Of a stretch of 64,000 nt of DNA, positions 33,842 to 42,012 are shown in pieces. Within the stretch, counting starts at the first letter, position 1, and each line of letters starts with the position of its first letter. Position numbers and translations under genes: made by a program. Below the pieces are notes generated by a model. That model was not told the DNA's origin, did no database searches, and saw only the letters and a program-made list of their open reading frames with translations. Source of the DNA: an uncultured Oscillospiraceae bacterium. Lineage in GTDB: Bacteria > Bacillota > Clostridia > Oscillospirales > Oscillospiraceae. Location: positions 1-64,000 of the forward strand of contig CAKTNN010000006.1 in NCBI GenBank assembly GCA_934589065.1, in the 5' to 3' direction.

Positions 33842-34630
33842 TTACTTTACGGTGACGGAGGTCACATGGGGCTGCAGGCCATTGTACCAGTACAGGAAGC
33901 CCTCTACATCGATCTTGTCGCCAACTTTCAGGCCGGCTACGGTCTGATATACGTCGGTCTCTTCGCCGCACAGGTAGCTCTCTACGGTGAAGGTGTAGGT
34001 TGCGGAGCCGTCGGAAACGTTGAAGTAAAGGTCGCAATTGTCGCCGGCCTTGCCGGAGCCATCATAGTTATACAGGAAGGCGGAGCCCTTGTCATCGGCG
34101 GCAACAACTTCCAGATCCTTGATCTGAACCTTCTGGTTCTGGGAATCAATCAGGTTGGTGGCAGCCAGAGTGCCGGTGATGTCGGTGGCGGGAGCAATAT
34201 AGGAGCCGTCCAGAATTTCAAAGGTGGCGTCTACAATCTCCACTTCGCCGGACCACTCGGACTTAAAGCCGTTGACCCGGATATGGGTGCCTTCCACCAG
34301 CTTGGCGGCATCCTCTTCGGAGCACTCCATGTTGTACAGGAAGTAAGCGCCGTCCTGGCTCTGGGCGTAAACGGTGATCTTGTTGTCCCACCAGGACTGA
34401 TGGGCCTGCACGTAGGTTTCGACGCACACGGGGGTATCTACCGGTGCGGCGGCATACTCTTCGTAGGTCATGCTATCTGCTTCGGGAGCCTCGGTAGCGG
34501 CCTCAGTTGCTTCGGTAGTGGGGGCCTCGGTAGTGGCCTCAGTGGTAGCGGGGGCCTCGGCTTTGTTGCCGCAGCCGGCAAAGGCAGCCAGCATAGAAAG
34601 TGCCAGCAGCAGGGCGATGAACTTTTTCAT
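33842..34630 (-). CDS. Lipoprotein with two OB-fold-like repeats
   Basis: Surface lipoprotein of 262 aa. Signal peptide KKFIALLLALSMLAAFAGC with lipobox FAGC, then a low-complexity linker rich in T/E/A/P (TTEATTEAPTTEATEAATEAPEA). Two similar beta-rich halves follow: one around TPVCVETYVQAHQSWWDNKITVYAQSQDGAYFLYNM...VEGTHIRVNGF and one around LIDSQNQKVQIKDLEVVAADDKGSAFLYNY...KVGDKIDVEGFLYWYN. Each has the order of an extracellular OB-type nucleic-acid/ligand-binding domain. The start MKKF has AAGGAGATT at good spacing; the longer frame is rejected. Function is unknown. It has its own promoter inside the end of the upstream ABC operon. Confidence 0.8.
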   Translation of the reverse strand: MKKFIALLLALSMLAAFAGCGNKAEAPATTEATTEAPTTEATEAATEAPEADSMTYEEYAAAPVDTPVCVETYVQAHQSWWDNKITVYAQSQDGAYFLYNMECSEEDAAKLVEGTHIRVNGFKSEWSGEVEIVDATFEILDGSYIAPATDITGTLAATNLIDSQNQKVQIKDLEVVAADDKGSAFLYNYDGSGKAGDNCDLYFNVSDGSATYTFTVESYLCGEETDVYQTVAGLKVGDKIDVEGFLYWYNGLQPHVTSVTVK

Positions 34631-34696
34631 TTTCAATCTCCTTAAAAATTGGGAAGCGGAATTGCTTCCTTTTGATTTGCGCTTCTGCACCGCTTC

Positions 34697-34725
34697 ATTA
34701 TACCGGGTTCGTCCGGAAAAATCAA
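34697..34725 (-). promoter_or_regulatory. Promoter of the OB-fold-like lipoprotein
   Basis: Minus strand: TTGATT, a 17-bp spacer and TATAAT. The -35 overlaps the stop codon of the upstream binding-protein gene. Confidence 0.7.
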
Positions 34726-36323
34726 TGACTTCCTTTGCTTTTTGCCCTGCTTTTCCGCTTTTCCCCCAAAAAGGCCAGAAGAATGCCTACCCAGGCAACG
34801 AGAAGCCCCGCCAGAAGGGCCTTGGATGCGCCCGGCAGAGGGCCAAGACTGGCCTGCCCCGGAGTGATGGCAATGCTGTCCAGCCGGTACAGGGCGCTGA
34901 CGTTGGCATAGATGGCCTCCAGCCCCTCCGGGGAGGTATCCTGCTTCCGGCGGACGGCCTTGGCGGTGTCCTCAATCAGCTGTCCCGCCGCCAGACGCAC
35001 CGAGGCAGAGCCGTTGAACACGGGGGTGACAAAGGTGTTTTCCAGATTGTCCAGCAGCAGCCGGGAGGCGTCAATCTTTATGGAGTAGTGGGTATCCTCA
35101 TCCTCTCCGCTGCGGGAAAGATAGTCTATGTATTCGGGGCTCTGCTGGGCATCCAGGGTCACGGGGACATAGCCCTCCGTTTCCGCGTAGCCAATCTGCG
35201 CAGAGTTTGTCAGCAGGTACTGGGCAAAAAGCCAGGATGCCAGTACCTCCTGGCTGTCCGCCTTTTGGAACAGGCATACGGAAGGGCCCTGGGAGATCAT
35301 TTTGGGATTTTCGGGATCATACTGGGGGATGGGCATTACCACCGTTTCAAACTCCACCAGGGCATCCTCACTGATGTCCAGCAGCGGGGCATGGGAGCCC
35401 ACCCAGGTTGCACCGGCGGTGGAATCGATGGCAAAAATGCACTGCCCTGCATTGAAGAAGTTGGCAGGGTAGCTGGAAATCTTAAAGGTGGAGAAAGCCC
35501 CGCTCTTTACATGGCCTGCAATTTCACTGAGGATTTCTTTGGTGGTATCGTTCCACAGTTCCACCGTGCCGTCTGACCGGGAGTAGGGGGCGTCCAGCTG
35601 GGCAAGGCTTTGAATCATCATGTTGTCCGTGGACTTGTAGATGAAGGGAATCAGCACCTTTTGCCCGTTTACTTTGTAAGTTCCGTCCGGATTCTGCTCC
35701 ATGGCCTTTTCGCTCACCTGCCAGATAAAGTCCCAGGTAAGGGTATCCGGCAGGGTAAAGCCCAGCTTTTCCACATAGTCCTTGTTGACGTAGCAGGCTT
35801 CCGTAGAGCGCATATAGGGCAGCGCCACCAGATTGGAACCAATGACGCACTCGGAAAGAAACTGGGGGACGATTTCCGTGGGCCCTTGGTAGCGCAGCTC
35901 TGTGCCGGAAAGACCGAATCGGGAATCCGTCAGGAAACTGTCCAGGGGAACCACCGTGTTTTCACCCGTCAGGTAGGTGGCAATGTGGTCGGGATAGGTG
36001 ATGCACACATTGGGGGTGGTATCCGTTGCGATGTTGGTAATGACATCGTTGTAGATCCGGGTATAGTCGGTATACAGCCGCATATTTACGGTGATGTTGG
36101 GGTACAGCTTTTCAAAATCCCGGATGGCCTGCTCATAAACGGCGGTCTGCCGCTTGTTGGTATCGTTCTTGGCCCAAAAGGTGACGGTGTAGTTTTTGGT
36201 GGTATCAAAGCTTTCCGGCACGGGGTAGCTGTCTGGGCCGGAGGCAGTTTCCTCTGCCAGATGCCCATGGCAGCCGGTAAGCAGCAGCAGGGCGCAAAGG
36301 AGCAGCGCAAAGCATTTTTTCAT
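34722..36323 (-). CDS. Sugar-binding lipoprotein with an extra C-terminal membrane helix
   Basis: Extracellular solute-binding protein (family 1) of 533 aa. The signal peptide ends at lipobox LLTGC. The central part has the family 1 pattern: YTVTFWAKNDTNKRQTAVYEQAIRDFEKLYPNITV, PNVCITYPDHIATYLTGE, CVIGSNLVALPYMRSTEACYVNKDYVEKLGFTLPDTLTWDFIWQVSEKA and INSTAGATWVGS-like residues. Unusually it ends with a hydrophobic helix and basic tail (ALLAGLLVAWVGILLAFLGEKRKSRAKSK), so it may be anchored at both ends. It is the last gene of the transporter operon, overlapping the permease stop by 4 nt. Confidence 0.87.
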   Translation of the reverse strand: MKKCFALLLCALLLLTGCHGHLAEETASGPDSYPVPESFDTTKNYTVTFWAKNDTNKRQTAVYEQAIRDFEKLYPNITVNMRLYTDYTRIYNDVITNIATDTTPNVCITYPDHIATYLTGENTVVPLDSFLTDSRFGLSGTELRYQGPTEIVPQFLSECVIGSNLVALPYMRSTEACYVNKDYVEKLGFTLPDTLTWDFIWQVSEKAMEQNPDGTYKVNGQKVLIPFIYKSTDNMMIQSLAQLDAPYSRSDGTVELWNDTTKEILSEIAGHVKSGAFSTFKISSYPANFFNAGQCIFAIDSTAGATWVGSHAPLLDISEDALVEFETVVMPIPQYDPENPKMISQGPSVCLFQKADSQEVLASWLFAQYLLTNSAQIGYAETEGYVPVTLDAQQSPEYIDYLSRSGEDEDTHYSIKIDASRLLLDNLENTFVTPVFNGSASVRLAAGQLIEDTAKAVRRKQDTSPEGLEAIYANVSALYRLDSIAITPGQASLGPLPGASKALLAGLLVAWVGILLAFLGEKRKSRAKSKGSH

Positions 36324-37183
36324 CCCTTGGTACCTCCTCTGGCAACCCCTGCCATGATCTTCTTTCGGAAAATCAGGAACAGGATGATCAGCGGCAGGCT
36401 GATCATCACCACGGTAGCCATCATGGCGGGGATATTTTCCCGACCAAAGCCGTTTTCCCGGATTTCCTGGATGCCTACGGATACCAGAAAATAGTTCTGG
36501 TCATCGGTGATGAGCCTGGGCCACACAAAGCTGTTCCAGCACTCAATCACCTTTAAAATGGTGATGGTCACAATGGTGGGCTGGCATATTGGAATCATAA
36601 CCTTCCACAGGTACTTAAAGTCGGAGGTGCCGTCTACCTTGGCAGCGTAGTACAGCTCGTCCGGAACCTGGGAGAAGTTTTCCTTTAACAGATAGATGTA
36701 GAATACCGAGGTCACCGAGGGGAGAATCAGTCCCAAAAAGGTATTGCGCAGGTTGAGATCCGTTACGGTGACAAAATTGGTAATCACCACCAGCTCGGTG
36801 GGGATCATCATCAGGGAGAGAAATGCGGTGAAAATCAGGTTTTTCCCCCGGAATTGCAGCCGGGAAAAGGCAAAGGCCGCCAGTACCGTCACAAAAAGCA
36901 TCAGAGTGGTGGTGATGACGGTAAAGACAAAGGTATTCAGAAAATATCTGCCCAGGGGAACCTGGGAAAAGGCGCTGCCATAGTTTTCCAGGGTGGGGTG
37001 CAGGGTAAAAAGCTTGGGGATATACTCGCTATTGTAGCTGCCGTAGCTTTTTACGGAGGTCAGGAGCATCCAGTAGAAGGGAAAAAGCACGATAAGCGCC
37101 CAAAGGGTGAGAATGAGGCCTACGCCTGCTTTGCGCAAGACTCTCCGGCGCCTGGCCTCGGTTTCGATTTTTTCGTAATCCAT
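36320..37183 (-). CDS. Sugar ABC transporter permease, MalG type
   Basis: Inner-membrane permease of 287 aa with six predicted helices, opening with a basic cytoplasmic N terminus (ETEARRRRVLRKAG). The EAA loop that contacts the ATPase is ELYYAAKVDGTSDFKYLWKVMIPICQPTIVT. It pairs with the MalF-type permease 24 nt upstream and overlaps the binding protein gene downstream (ATGA). Confidence 0.92.
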   Translation of the reverse strand: MDYEKIETEARRRRVLRKAGVGLILTLWALIVLFPFYWMLLTSVKSYGSYNSEYIPKLFTLHPTLENYGSAFSQVPLGRYFLNTFVFTVITTTLMLFVTVLAAFAFSRLQFRGKNLIFTAFLSLMMIPTELVVITNFVTVTDLNLRNTFLGLILPSVTSVFYIYLLKENFSQVPDELYYAAKVDGTSDFKYLWKVMIPICQPTIVTITILKVIECWNSFVWPRLITDDQNYFLVSVGIQEIRENGFGRENIPAMMATVVMISLPLIILFLIFRKKIMAGVARGGTKG

Positions 37184-37207
37184 TGGGAAGTACCTCTTTA
37201 AAAAGTC

Positions 37208-38101
37208 TTACACATAGTGGACGTGCTTTTTGCTCACCAAAAGATTGATGCAGGTGATGGTCAGCACAATGGCAAACAGCACGATGGCGGCGGCAGAGGC
37301 GTAGGAAGGGTATCCGCCGGATCGCCCATAGAGCATATCGTATACATAGCCCACAATGGTGTTCATTCCTGCGGCGTTGAGATCAATGCCGAAAAGGGCC
37401 ACCGCATCAGAGTAGGCCTTAAACGCGCCAATAAAGCCGGTAATTACCAGGTAAAACAGGCTGGGGGAGATCATGGGCAGGGTAATGCGCCAGAAAATCC
37501 GGCTCCGGGAGGTGCCGTCTATCCGGGCGGCGTTCCGATACTGCTCGTTGACCGATGCCAGAGCGCTGGTGAGAATCAGAATCTTAAAGGGCATGACAAT
37601 CCAGATGGTGTACAGGCACAGCACCAGCATCTTGGCCCAGTAGGGCCCGGAGAGAAAATCCACACTGGCAAAGCCCAGGGCATTCAGAAGCAGATTCATA
37701 AAGCCGTCGGAATAGGGCGTCTTTTTGAAGAGAATCATAAAAACCAGACCCACTGCCAGGGTGTTTGTCACGTAGGGCAGGAAGAAAACGGTCTGGAAAA
37801 AGTCCCGCAGCTTCTTTATGGAGCTCAGGCAAAGGGAAATCACCAGAGAAAGACCTGTGGAAAGGGGCACGGTGATGATTACCAGCAGGAAGGTATTCTT
37901 GAGGGCCTGGAGAAAGAAGGGATCTCGCAGGACATACCGGTAGTTGTAGATACCAAGACCGGTGTAGGTCTGGGAGGCAAAATTGTAGTTTTCCTGAAAG
38001 GAGTACGCAAATACATCGATCAGGGGATACACAAGAAAAATGCCCAGAAACAGAAAGGCCGGCAGCAAATAAAGGTAGCCTTTGGGATTATGCTTTTCCA
38101 T
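37208..38101 (-). CDS. Sugar ABC transporter permease, MalF type
   Basis: Permease of 297 aa with six predicted helices and the EAA loop NEQYRNAARIDGTSRSRIFWRITLPMISPSLFYLV. The start overlaps the end of the ATPase gene by 14 bp, with GGAGGGACACCC upstream, suggesting coupled translation. It probably forms the channel together with the MalG-type subunit. Confidence 0.92.
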   Translation of the reverse strand: MEKHNPKGYLYLLPAFLFLGIFLVYPLIDVFAYSFQENYNFASQTYTGLGIYNYRYVLRDPFFLQALKNTFLLVIITVPLSTGLSLVISLCLSSIKKLRDFFQTVFFLPYVTNTLAVGLVFMILFKKTPYSDGFMNLLLNALGFASVDFLSGPYWAKMLVLCLYTIWIVMPFKILILTSALASVNEQYRNAARIDGTSRSRIFWRITLPMISPSLFYLVITGFIGAFKAYSDAVALFGIDLNAAGMNTIVGYVYDMLYGRSGGYPSYASAAAIVLFAIVLTITCINLLVSKKHVHYV

Positions 38102-39197
38102 GGGTGTCCCTCCTCAGCCGGTTGCCCGCTGCGTCAAACAGCAGCACCTTTCCGGGCTTCAGGTGGAAGCGCACGGTTTCCGGATGGCTCTGGGCAGTGC
38201 CGTCGGACTGGATAATGGCCCGCAGGGTTTCCGTCTGGCAGGCACTGTTCCGGCACACGATGCTTACGTCCCGGCCCATGATCTCCACCCGCTCCAGCTT
38301 GCAGGAGAGCTCCCCTGCATCACTTGGCTGAAAGCCCTCCGGACGGATGCCGACGGTAACGGTCTGGTCTGCAATGCCTGGGACAGACAGCACGGCCTCC
38401 TGCCCGATATAGAGCATTTCGCCCTGCACCCGCCCGTCAAACAGATTAATGGGCGGCGTGCCCAGAAATTTTGCAACGAAAAGGTTGCTGGGGTCATCGT
38501 AAACCTGCTGGGGCTTTCCCGTCTGCTGCACCACGCCCTCCTTCATCACCACGATCTGGTCGGAAATGCTCATGGCCTCCTCCTGGTCGTGGGTGACGAA
38601 GACGGTGGTAATGCCGGTTTCCCGCTGGATGCGGCGGATCTCCTCCCGGGTTTGCAGCCGCAGACGGGCATCCAGGTTGGAAAGGGGCTCGTCCAGCAGC
38701 AGAACGCTGGGCATTTTTACAAGAGCCCGGGCAATGGCAACCCGCTGCTGCTGACCGCCGGAGAGCTCGCTGGGCTTGCGGTCCAACAGGCCCTCAATCT
38801 GCACCAGCCGGGCGGCCTCTACGGCGCGGTTATGGATTTCTTCCTTGCTGGGGCGCTCCTTCCCCTTGAGATTTTCCAGGGGGAAACGGATGTTTTGCAG
38901 CACGGTCATGTGGGGATACAGGGCATAGTTCTGGAAAACCAGGCCCACCTTGCGGTTTTCCGTAGGCAGCTCCGTCACATCTTGATCGCCGAAAAGAATG
39001 CGCCCGGAGGTGGGGGCCTGCAGACCGCAGATCATATATAGGGTTGTGCTCTTTCCGCAGCCGGAGGGGCCCAACAGTCCAATCAGCTGCCCGTCGGGAA
39101 TGACAAAGCTGAAGTGGTCTACGGCAGTTACCTCGCTGCCGGATTTTTTGTTGCGGCTCGGAAATATCTTGGTCAGGTTATCCAGGGTGACTTTCAT
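38088..39197 (-). CDS. Sugar ABC transporter ATPase, MalK/UgpC type
   Basis: ATPase of 369 aa: Walker A GPSGCGKST, signature LSGGQQQRVAIARAL, Walker B LLLDEPLSNLD, switch His in VFVTHDQEEAM, and a C-terminal regulatory/TOBE domain (VGIRPEGFQPSDAGELSCKLERVEIMG). The ATG at 39197 is favoured because AAAGGATGG lies ahead of it and the predicted transcript starts only about 25 nt upstream; the longer in-frame start falls at the transcription start. MalK-type ATPases usually head CUT1 sugar transporters, as here. Confidence 0.93.
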   Translation of the reverse strand: MKVTLDNLTKIFPSRNKKSGSEVTAVDHFSFVIPDGQLIGLLGPSGCGKSTTLYMICGLQAPTSGRILFGDQDVTELPTENRKVGLVFQNYALYPHMTVLQNIRFPLENLKGKERPSKEEIHNRAVEAARLVQIEGLLDRKPSELSGGQQQRVAIARALVKMPSVLLLDEPLSNLDARLRLQTREEIRRIQRETGITTVFVTHDQEEAMSISDQIVVMKEGVVQQTGKPQQVYDDPSNLFVAKFLGTPPINLFDGRVQGEMLYIGQEAVLSVPGIADQTVTVGIRPEGFQPSDAGELSCKLERVEIMGRDVSIVCRNSACQTETLRAIIQSDGTAQSHPETVRFHLKPGKVLLFDAAGNRLRRDTHGKA

Positions 39198-39228
39198 AGC
39201 ATCCCATCCTTTTTCTGTCATAAGGCCT

Positions 39229-39258
39229 ATTATATTCCCTCAAGGGGGATGGAGTCAA
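39229..39258 (-). promoter_or_regulatory. Promoter of the CUT1 sugar transporter operon
   Basis: Minus strand: TTGACT, an 18-bp spacer and TATAAT, about 30 bp before the chosen ATPase start. Confidence 0.7.
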
Positions 39259-39268
39259 CCGCAATTGA

Positions 39269-39586
39269 AAAAAATCCCTCTGCGCTGAAGAAAAAGAGAA
39301 AATACGGTAAAAAAGCCTTTCAATAGCCTCGCAGAGTTTGGCGGCGTAAGCCGACAAATAAAATCAAATCATTTTCTGTCGGGGCGTGTACCTGACAGAA
39401 AATACATCTCAGGCTGTAAGTCTAGCGCCGCAGCGCTGTGCAGAGCGCAACCGCCGTAGGCGGCTCTTAGCGCGTCGCAGTGCGAGTTGTTCGCCTACGG
39501 CGAACAAGGAGTGCGCGCAGCAGACTGCAAAAGAAATGTCGGAAAAGCCCGTAAGGGATTTTTCGACACTTAAAAAATCCCTCTGC
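39269..39586. repeat. Hairpin-dense intergenic element bounded by a 15-bp direct repeat
   Basis: AAAAAATCCCTCTGC occurs at both ends (39269-39283 and 39572-39586). Between them lie at least four perfect or near-perfect hairpins: ATTTTCTGTC/GACAGAAAAT (39371-39403), AGCGC/GCGCT (39424-39437), CCGCC-GTA-GGCGG (39451-39463) and TTGTTCGCC-TAC-GGCGAACAA (39487-39507). A plus-strand frame crosses it, but it is antisense to the PTS gene over most of its length and lacks a ribosome site. I see no gene in this gap. It looks like a repeat element or a structured RNA. Confidence 0.6.
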
Positions 39587-39603
39587 CCCGAAGGGCAGAG
39601 GGA
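39572..39603 (-). terminator. Terminator of the PTS IIA-IIB-IIC operon
   Basis: Minus strand: TCCCTCTGCCC, TTCG, GGGCAGAGGGA, then T6. An 11-bp perfect stem with a stable tetraloop, 32 bp after the IIC stop. Confidence 0.92.
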
Positions 39604-39634
39604 AAAGAAACAGGAACAATCAGGGAGGGCGTAT

Positions 39635-40903
39635 TTAGGCGATAAGCTTGGCGATAAGGCCTTCCACAATGCCCCACAGGGAGAAGTCCTGACCACCGTA
39701 AACCAGCATCCAGCTCTGGATGGTGTTGTTGAAGAAGTAAGCACCGAAGCCTACCAGCAGCACCATAACAATGCCGTTGACAATGGAAGCGATGATGCAG
39801 CCACGAACGCCGCCGTAAGCATTGGCAACGATGGCAGCACAGCCGCCTTCAAAGAAGCAGGTGAAGGCCAGAGGAATAACCACGGTGGGGAACACGTTCA
39901 GAGCGGTGCAGACCAGGATGGTCACAACGGAAGCAGCCAGGCCGCAGATGAAGCCGATGATCAGAGCGTTGGGAGCAACGTTGAAGATCACGGGGCAGTC
40001 CAGAGCGGGGATAGCACCGGGAACAACCTTGGTAGCAATGCCCTGGAAAGCGGGAACGATCTCAGCAATCAGCATACGGACACCCAGCAGCATAACGGTA
40101 ACGCCCATGCCGAAGGTGATGGTCTTGGTGAAGTAGTAAGTGAAGGCACGGTCGTAGCCCAGAACCTCGGCGGGATTGTAGCCGTTGATTCTCAGCAGCA
40201 GAGCCATGACCAGGTAGGTAAGCAGAATGACGATGGAGCCGGTGATGGAAACCTCACGCAGGAAGTTGAGTCCCTGGGGGAACTTCAGGTCTTCGGTGGA
40301 CTGCTTGGGGTCGCCGGTAACCTTGGCAACGCCGGCAGCAATCAGAGACAGAGTGGTTGTGGGGTGAGCGATGGAGAAGGAATCGGTGCCGGTAACCTTC
40401 TTAACCAGGGGATGCATCAGGTTGGGGGCAACGATCATGTAAACAGCGGTAAAGATGGCAGCCAGGATAATGAGCTTTGCGCCGCTCAGACCGGCATCTA
40501 CACCGGCAGCAATGAATACGTAGGGGAACCAGTACAGCATGTGACCGGTCAGGAACACAGTCTTGTACTTGGTGAAGCGGGCAAACAGCAGGTTGATGGC
40601 AAAGCCGATGATCATAACAATGCCGATCTCGGTGCCGTACAGGCCGCCGATATCCACAGAGGTGGAAGGAATGGCCTTGGGCATAATGGTGCTGAAAGCA
40701 GTACCTACGTCGGTAACGGTACCGGACACGATGCTGACGCCCTGGTTCAGAACAAAGTAACCAATGGCGGTCATAAAGGTGCCGCGGATAACCTCAGATG
40801 CGGACTTCTTCTGGAGCAGCAGGCCAACCAGTGCAATCAGGGAAATAAAAATGGCGCCCTGTCCGAAGATCTCTTTGACAATAAAGTCAAGAACAGCGTT
40901 CAT
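39635..40903 (-). CDS. PTS transporter subunit IIC, UlaA/SgaT (ascorbate) family
   Basis: Membrane channel of a sugar phosphotransferase system; 422 aa with about ten to twelve hydrophobic segments. The opening (LDFIVKEIFGQGAIFISLIALVGLLLQKKSASEVIRGTFMTAIGYFVLNQG) and the segments TGHMLYWFPYVFIAAGVDAGL, LGVRMLIAEIVPAFQGIATKVVPGAIPALDCPVIF and FEGGCAAIVANAYGG match the UlaA/SgaT family. That family transports L-ascorbate in enterobacteria, but relatives in Clostridia have unknown substrates. IIB and IIA genes precede it. No UlaG, UlaD or UlaF-type catabolic gene is nearby, so ascorbate is not assured. Confidence 0.92.
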   Translation of the reverse strand: MNAVLDFIVKEIFGQGAIFISLIALVGLLLQKKSASEVIRGTFMTAIGYFVLNQGVSIVSGTVTDVGTAFSTIMPKAIPSTSVDIGGLYGTEIGIVMIIGFAINLLFARFTKYKTVFLTGHMLYWFPYVFIAAGVDAGLSGAKLIILAAIFTAVYMIVAPNLMHPLVKKVTGTDSFSIAHPTTTLSLIAAGVAKVTGDPKQSTEDLKFPQGLNFLREVSITGSIVILLTYLVMALLLRINGYNPAEVLGYDRAFTYYFTKTITFGMGVTVMLLGVRMLIAEIVPAFQGIATKVVPGAIPALDCPVIFNVAPNALIIGFICGLAASVVTILVCTALNVFPTVVIPLAFTCFFEGGCAAIVANAYGGVRGCIIASIVNGIVMVLLVGFGAYFFNNTIQSWMLVYGGQDFSLWGIVEGLIAKLIA

Positions 40904-40944
40904 ACAATTACCTCCTAGTTAATTTTTACCGGAACCCGGCAGAA

Positions 40945-41235
40945 TTACTTGTTCAGCGAATCAAAGTAAGCCAGAACCTTCTGTTCCACTTCCTTGTCAT
41001 CCATAAAGTTGTTTACGATGACAACGGGAACGGAGGCCCGATCCTTGATCCGCGCGCCCAACTCGGCGGAAATGAAGATAACATCGCAGTCGGCGGAGCA
41101 GCAAGTGCCGACATCACCGCAGAAGGTGCGGGCCTTCAGACCGTGTGCCTTCAGCACATTGTCGATCTTGATCCGCAGAAACAGCGAAGAGCCGCAGCCA
41201 AAGCCGCAGACAGCTTGAATTTTGATTTCTCCCAT
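40945..41235 (-). CDS. PTS subunit IIB, SgaB/UlaB-like
   Basis: Cytoplasmic phosphocarrier of 96 aa. The phosphorylated Cys lies in the loop VCGFGCGSSLFLRIKI, the usual position for lactose/ascorbate-type IIB domains. It has a flavodoxin-like alpha/beta outline (DVIFISAELGARI, VPVVIVNNFMDDKEVEQKV). It relays phosphate from IIA to the incoming sugar at IIC. AAAGAGGAAC precedes the ATG. Confidence 0.9.
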   Translation of the reverse strand: MGEIKIQAVCGFGCGSSLFLRIKIDNVLKAHGLKARTFCGDVGTCCSADCDVIFISAELGARIKDRASVPVVIVNNFMDDKEVEQKVLAYFDSLNK

Positions 41236-41317
41236 GTTTTTGTTCCTCTTTTCGCAGTATCATATATTTCGCGCATTCCGCACGGAATACCAGTTGTTAT
41301 GGCTGGGGAAAAGAACA

Positions 41318-41749
41318 TCATCCCAGGATGGATGCCATTTCCTCAACGGTTTGTGCCTGGGCCAGCTTTTCCATCACGCCGTCGCCGCACAGCACCTCTG
41401 CAACGTTCTGCAGGGCACGTACATGACTTTCCCGGTCGATGCAGGCAACGCACAGGATCAGGTTTACAGGGTCGTTGGGGCTGCCGAAGGATACGGGCTC
41501 AGCCAGGGTAATGAGGGCCAGATCTTCCTTGTGCACGGCAGGGGAAGGAGCGGCGTGGGCAATGGCAAAACCGGGCATGATCACCATGTAGGGCCCCAAT
41601 TCTTTCACCGCCTGGATCATGGACTGGGTATACTCGTGGGTGATGCTCCCGGCCTCCTCCAGAACACTGCCTGCCAGCGTGATTGCCTCTTGCCAATCTT
41701 TGGCGTGAAGACCCACACGCATCTTTTCTTTTTCAATGATGCAACCCAT
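41318..41749 (-). CDS. PTS subunit IIA, mannitol/ascorbate type
   Basis: Phosphocarrier of 143 aa with the IIA active His in VIMPGFAIAHAAPSPAVHKEDLALI (His65, or the second His a few residues on), and the following ITLAEPVSFGSPNDPVNLILCVACID typical of the fructose/mannitol-type IIA fold. ATG 41749 is chosen because AAGGAGGA lies 8 nt upstream; a longer frame begins ahead of that ribosome site. It is the first gene of the minus-strand PTS operon and probably receives phosphate from the HPr paralogue encoded divergently. Confidence 0.87.
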   Translation of the reverse strand: MGCIIEKEKMRVGLHAKDWQEAITLAGSVLEEAGSITHEYTQSMIQAVKELGPYMVIMPGFAIAHAAPSPAVHKEDLALITLAEPVSFGSPNDPVNLILCVACIDRESHVRALQNVAEVLCGDGVMEKLAQAQTVEEMASILG

Positions 41750-41825
41750 GGGAAACATCCTCCTTAAGTAATGCATCGGACGGTGGAGAACTGCTGCCGA
41801 TTTGACAGTTTGGAAATCTCCTCGT

Positions 41826-41879
41826 CACTGTTTGTTCACAGTATACCACTTGTTTTATTTTTTTTCAAGTACTTTGTAC
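41826..41879. promoter_or_regulatory. PTS promoter with candidate GntR operators in the divergent gap
   Basis: Minus-strand promoter TTGAAA, a 17-bp spacer, TATACT (41840-41868 on plus). Two inverted repeats overlap it: ACTGT-TTGTTC-ACAGT (41827-41842), over the -10 and start point, and GTAC-TTT-GTAC (41869-41879), just upstream of the -35. Either could bind the GntR/UTRA regulator encoded divergently. Confidence 0.65.
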
Positions 41880-41916
41880 ATTTTTCTAATATTTTTCTCT
41901 GGGGCGGGAAATGTTA

Positions 41917-41945
41917 TTGAAATTTTCCAACATGTATGCTATAAT
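41917..41945 (+). promoter_or_regulatory. Promoter of the GntR-SIS-HPr operon
   Basis: TTGAAA, a 17-bp spacer and TATAAT. A second TATAAT hexamer (41983-41988) lies closer to the gene but has no good -35. Confidence 0.7.
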
Positions 41946-42012
41946 CTAAACCAGATAAGGACAGATTGCTGATACCGCTTGTTATAATTTGTGCAGCGAA
42001 AGAAGGGGTCGT

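Noticed and set aside
39386..40918. A 510-codon open frame on the plus strand opposite the PTS IIC gene
   Set aside because: It is antisense to a clear membrane protein and to the hairpin element, has highly biased composition (G, N, Q, H), no ribosome site and no recognisable domain. Strong GC3 bias creates such shadows.
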